From NCBI GenBank assembly GCA_937958105.1, contig CALFXJ010000045.1, positions 1 through 8,073 on the forward strand: a stretch of 8,073 nt of DNA, given 5' to 3'. This document shows positions 7,028 to 8,073 of the stretch, piece by piece. The translations under genes and the position numbers were made by a program. The first letter of the stretch is position 1. Every line of letters begins with the position of its first letter. The DNA comes from an uncultured Cellvibrio sp. Its GTDB lineage: Bacteria > Pseudomonadota > Gammaproteobacteria > Pseudomonadales > Cellvibrionaceae. Below the pieces are notes generated by a model, which saw nothing but the letters and a program-made list of their open reading frames with translations, was not told where the DNA came from and ran no database searches.

Positions 7028-7650
7028 TGGACGCCACCCTCTCCACCGCTGCCCTGGCAGGCCTGGAAAAACTGATCAATACCGCCCTGCAGTACGACCC
7101 AGGCACGCGCATCGCGCTGGGCAGGCTGGCGGATCAGGTTCTGGCGGTACAGGTCACGGCTCCAGCCTTTACTGTGTATGTCACCACCGACATCGATGGC
7201 ATCCGCCTGATGGGGCATTGGGAGGGCGAAGTCCATACCCAGCTGCGCGGCTCCCTGCCAGCCCTGGCGCGCCTCGCCCGCAGCCAGCACACCAGCTTCG
7301 CCAACAGCGGCGTAGAGGTGATCGGCAACACCGGCCTGCTGGTGGACCTGCAGCGCCTGATGAGAAATCTGGATATTGACTGGGAAGAAGCCCTGACCGG
7401 TGTCGTGGGCGACGTGATCGGGCACCAGAGCGCCGAGATGATTCGCAGCGGCGCACGCTACGCCAGCAACCGCACCAGCGAAGCCCGGCGCCTGGTCAGT
7501 GAATTCCTGACCGAGGAACTGGGCACCCTGCCCGCACGTAATGAACTGGAAGGCTTTTATCAGGACGTCGACGACCTGCGACTACACACCGACCGTATCG
7601 AAGCGCGGATCAAGCAGCTGTTACGGAAAGTGGGTGGAAAGTCGGATTAA
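7027..7650 (+). CDS. ubiJ: Ubiquinone biosynthesis accessory factor UbiJ (SCP2 domain)
   Basis: This 207-residue protein matches UbiJ (E. coli UbiJ is 201), the non-enzymatic factor that, with UbiK, binds the hydrophobic quinone precursors and assembles the late Ubi hydroxylases and methyltransferases into a soluble complex. An SCP2 lipid-binding fold spans roughly residues 15-123: the beta-strand region has VYVTTDIDGIRLMGHWEG at 50-67, and the characteristic end GVEVIGNTGLLVDLQRL is at 95-111, followed by the DIDWEEAL segment (116-123). A charged C-terminal helix at 172-202 with heptad-like leucines and isoleucines is the likely coiled coil for contact with UbiK. The ATG shares one base with the ubiE TGA (TGATG), a classic translational-coupling arrangement, so no separate Shine-Dalgarno is needed. 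Position directly after ubiE is the conserved gammaproteobacterial order. Sequence conservation in this family is low, so domain, length and position carry the call. The last codons and stop coincide with the 9-mer GTCGGATTA, identical to a REP arm. Confidence 0.93.
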   Translation: MDATLSTAALAGLEKLINTALQYDPGTRIALGRLADQVLAVQVTAPAFTVYVTTDIDGIRLMGHWEGEVHTQLRGSLPALARLARSQHTSFANSGVEVIGNTGLLVDLQRLMRNLDIDWEEALTGVVGDVIGHQSAEMIRSGARYASNRTSEARRLVSEFLTEELGTLPARNELEGFYQDVDDLRLHTDRIEARIKQLLRKVGGKSD

Positions 7651-7772
7651 CAGTTTGGTGATGAGTTGACGTGAGATTGGCGGCTTGGTGAGGGATTACG
7701 AGGAGTGCCGGTCGGTGGGAGTGGCGGTTTAGTCATGCGTTGAGGCGGGATTGGCGGTTCAGAGACAGGTGA
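7651..7772 (+). other. Non-coding GT-rich spacer after ubiJ with degenerate short repeats
   Basis: No gene and no intrinsic terminator (GC stem plus T-run) is visible. Three similar 18-mers at 7675-7692, 7719-7736 and 7749-7766 share a core close to GATTGGCGGTT; they are spaced 44 and 30 bp apart and look like decayed repeats. The start of a ubiB-like protein does not appear in any forward frame here or in the REP array beyond. Confidence 0.55.
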
Positions 7773-7809
7773 TGTCGGATTACGCCGCTGCGCGTCTAAT
7801 CCGACCTAC
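7773..7809 (-). repeat. REP palindrome, head-to-head partner of the right array
   Basis: Read on the minus strand this has the GTAG head, perfect arms GTCGGATTA and TAATCCGAC, and a long 14-nt loop GACGCGCAGCGGCG. Its loop is nearly identical to that of the REP at 7958-7994 (GACGCGCAGCGACG), so these two form a long-loop subtype. It faces the REP at 7837 head to head across 27 bp. It is the first strong hairpin downstream of ubiJ, 122 nt after the stop. Confidence 0.92.
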
Positions 7810-7836
7810 GCCAACATCCAAAGCCCAACACAACCT

Positions 7837-8073
7837 GCAGGTCGGATTAGCCAACGGCGTAATCCGACAACCAACGCATCCGGGCACCACCCGGTAGGTC
7901 GGATTAGCGCAGCGTAATCCGACAAAAACAACATCCGAGGACGCACCCAAGTGCCCCGTAGGTCGAATTAGACGCGCAGCGACGTGATCCGACAACCAAC
8001 ACATCCGGGCATCGACCCGTAGGTCGGATTAGCGCAGCGTAATCCGACAAAAACAACATCCGAGGACGCTGCT
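7837..8073 (+). repeat. Right REP array with a two-element higher-order repeat
   Basis: Four forward-oriented REPs lie at 7837-7869, 7894-7924, 7958-7994 and 8019-8049. The copies at 7894 and 8019 are identical (GTAG head, perfect 9-bp stem, loop GCGCAGCG). The first has GCAG in place of the GTAG head. The one at 7958 carries stem changes (an A-C mismatch and a T-G wobble). Spacers alternate: the 24-nt ones at 7870-7893 and 7995-8018 are near copies (both contain CATCCGGGCA), while the one at 7925-7957 and the sequence from 8050 begin with the same 20 bases. The repeating unit is therefore REP-spacer A-REP-spacer B, about 121-125 bp, and it appears to continue beyond the right edge. This resembles the mosaic arrays of REPs (BIMEs) seen in enterobacteria and pseudomonads. 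Confidence 0.92.

Noticed and set aside
7780..8004. A 74-residue minus-strand open frame in the right array
   Set aside because: It is composed of REP copies; its repeated peptide simply translates the repeats.
140..8049. A composite transposon bounded by the REP arrays
   Set aside because: REPs are short non-autonomous elements, there is no transposase or target-site duplication, and the enclosed ubiE-ubiJ pair is core metabolism in its usual order.
7837..8073. CRISPR array
   Set aside because: Repeats vary in loop length and sequence and the spacers are duplicated, which fits REP/BIME and not CRISPR.

Overview
The window looks like chromosomal DNA of a gammaproteobacterium. The evidence is a UbiE very close to the E. 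coli enzyme, the ubiE-ubiJ gene pair, a large periplasmic alpha-2-macroglobulin lipoprotein, and many REP-type palindromes. Genus cannot be told from this sequence. Codons are moderately GC-rich and similar across the three genes, with no sign that any gene is a recent import.

Layout, left to right. Positions 1-416 are non-coding: an 8-bp tandem repeat (1-56), three REP palindromes on a 72-bp period (140-314), and a fourth, GC-richer palindrome (369-405) 11 nt beyond the stop codon of the first gene. Positions 417-6005 (minus strand) encode a 1862-residue alpha-2-macroglobulin family lipoprotein with an intact CLEQ thioester motif. Positions 6006-6277 are a divergent intergenic region. It holds a ribosome-binding site inside a small hairpin, an 18-bp inverted repeat and a palindromic -10 box. 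Positions 6278-7027 (plus) are ubiE. Positions 7027-7650 (plus) are ubiJ, whose start overlaps the ubiE stop by one base. Positions 7651-8073 are non-coding: a degenerate GT-rich stretch, then five more REP palindromes, four of them in a two-element higher-order repeat that appears to run off the right edge.

How the genes work together. UbiE methylates the quinone ring in ubiquinone (and, where present, menaquinone) synthesis. UbiJ is a lipid-binding accessory factor that gathers the late Ubi enzymes. The usual third gene of this operon, ubiB, does not follow within the window; the REP array takes its place. The macroglobulin is functionally separate: a periplasmic, membrane-tethered protease trap thought to protect the cell when its outer membrane is breached. 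Its common partner pbpC is not next to it on the upstream side.

I found no CRISPR, phage, toxin-antitoxin or defence module, and no clearly new multi-gene system. The most interesting material is the architecture of the non-coding DNA: nine copies of one REP family in two arrays, each with a head-to-head pair, one copy lying almost against the macroglobulin stop codon, and the hairpin that displays the macroglobulin ribosome-binding site.
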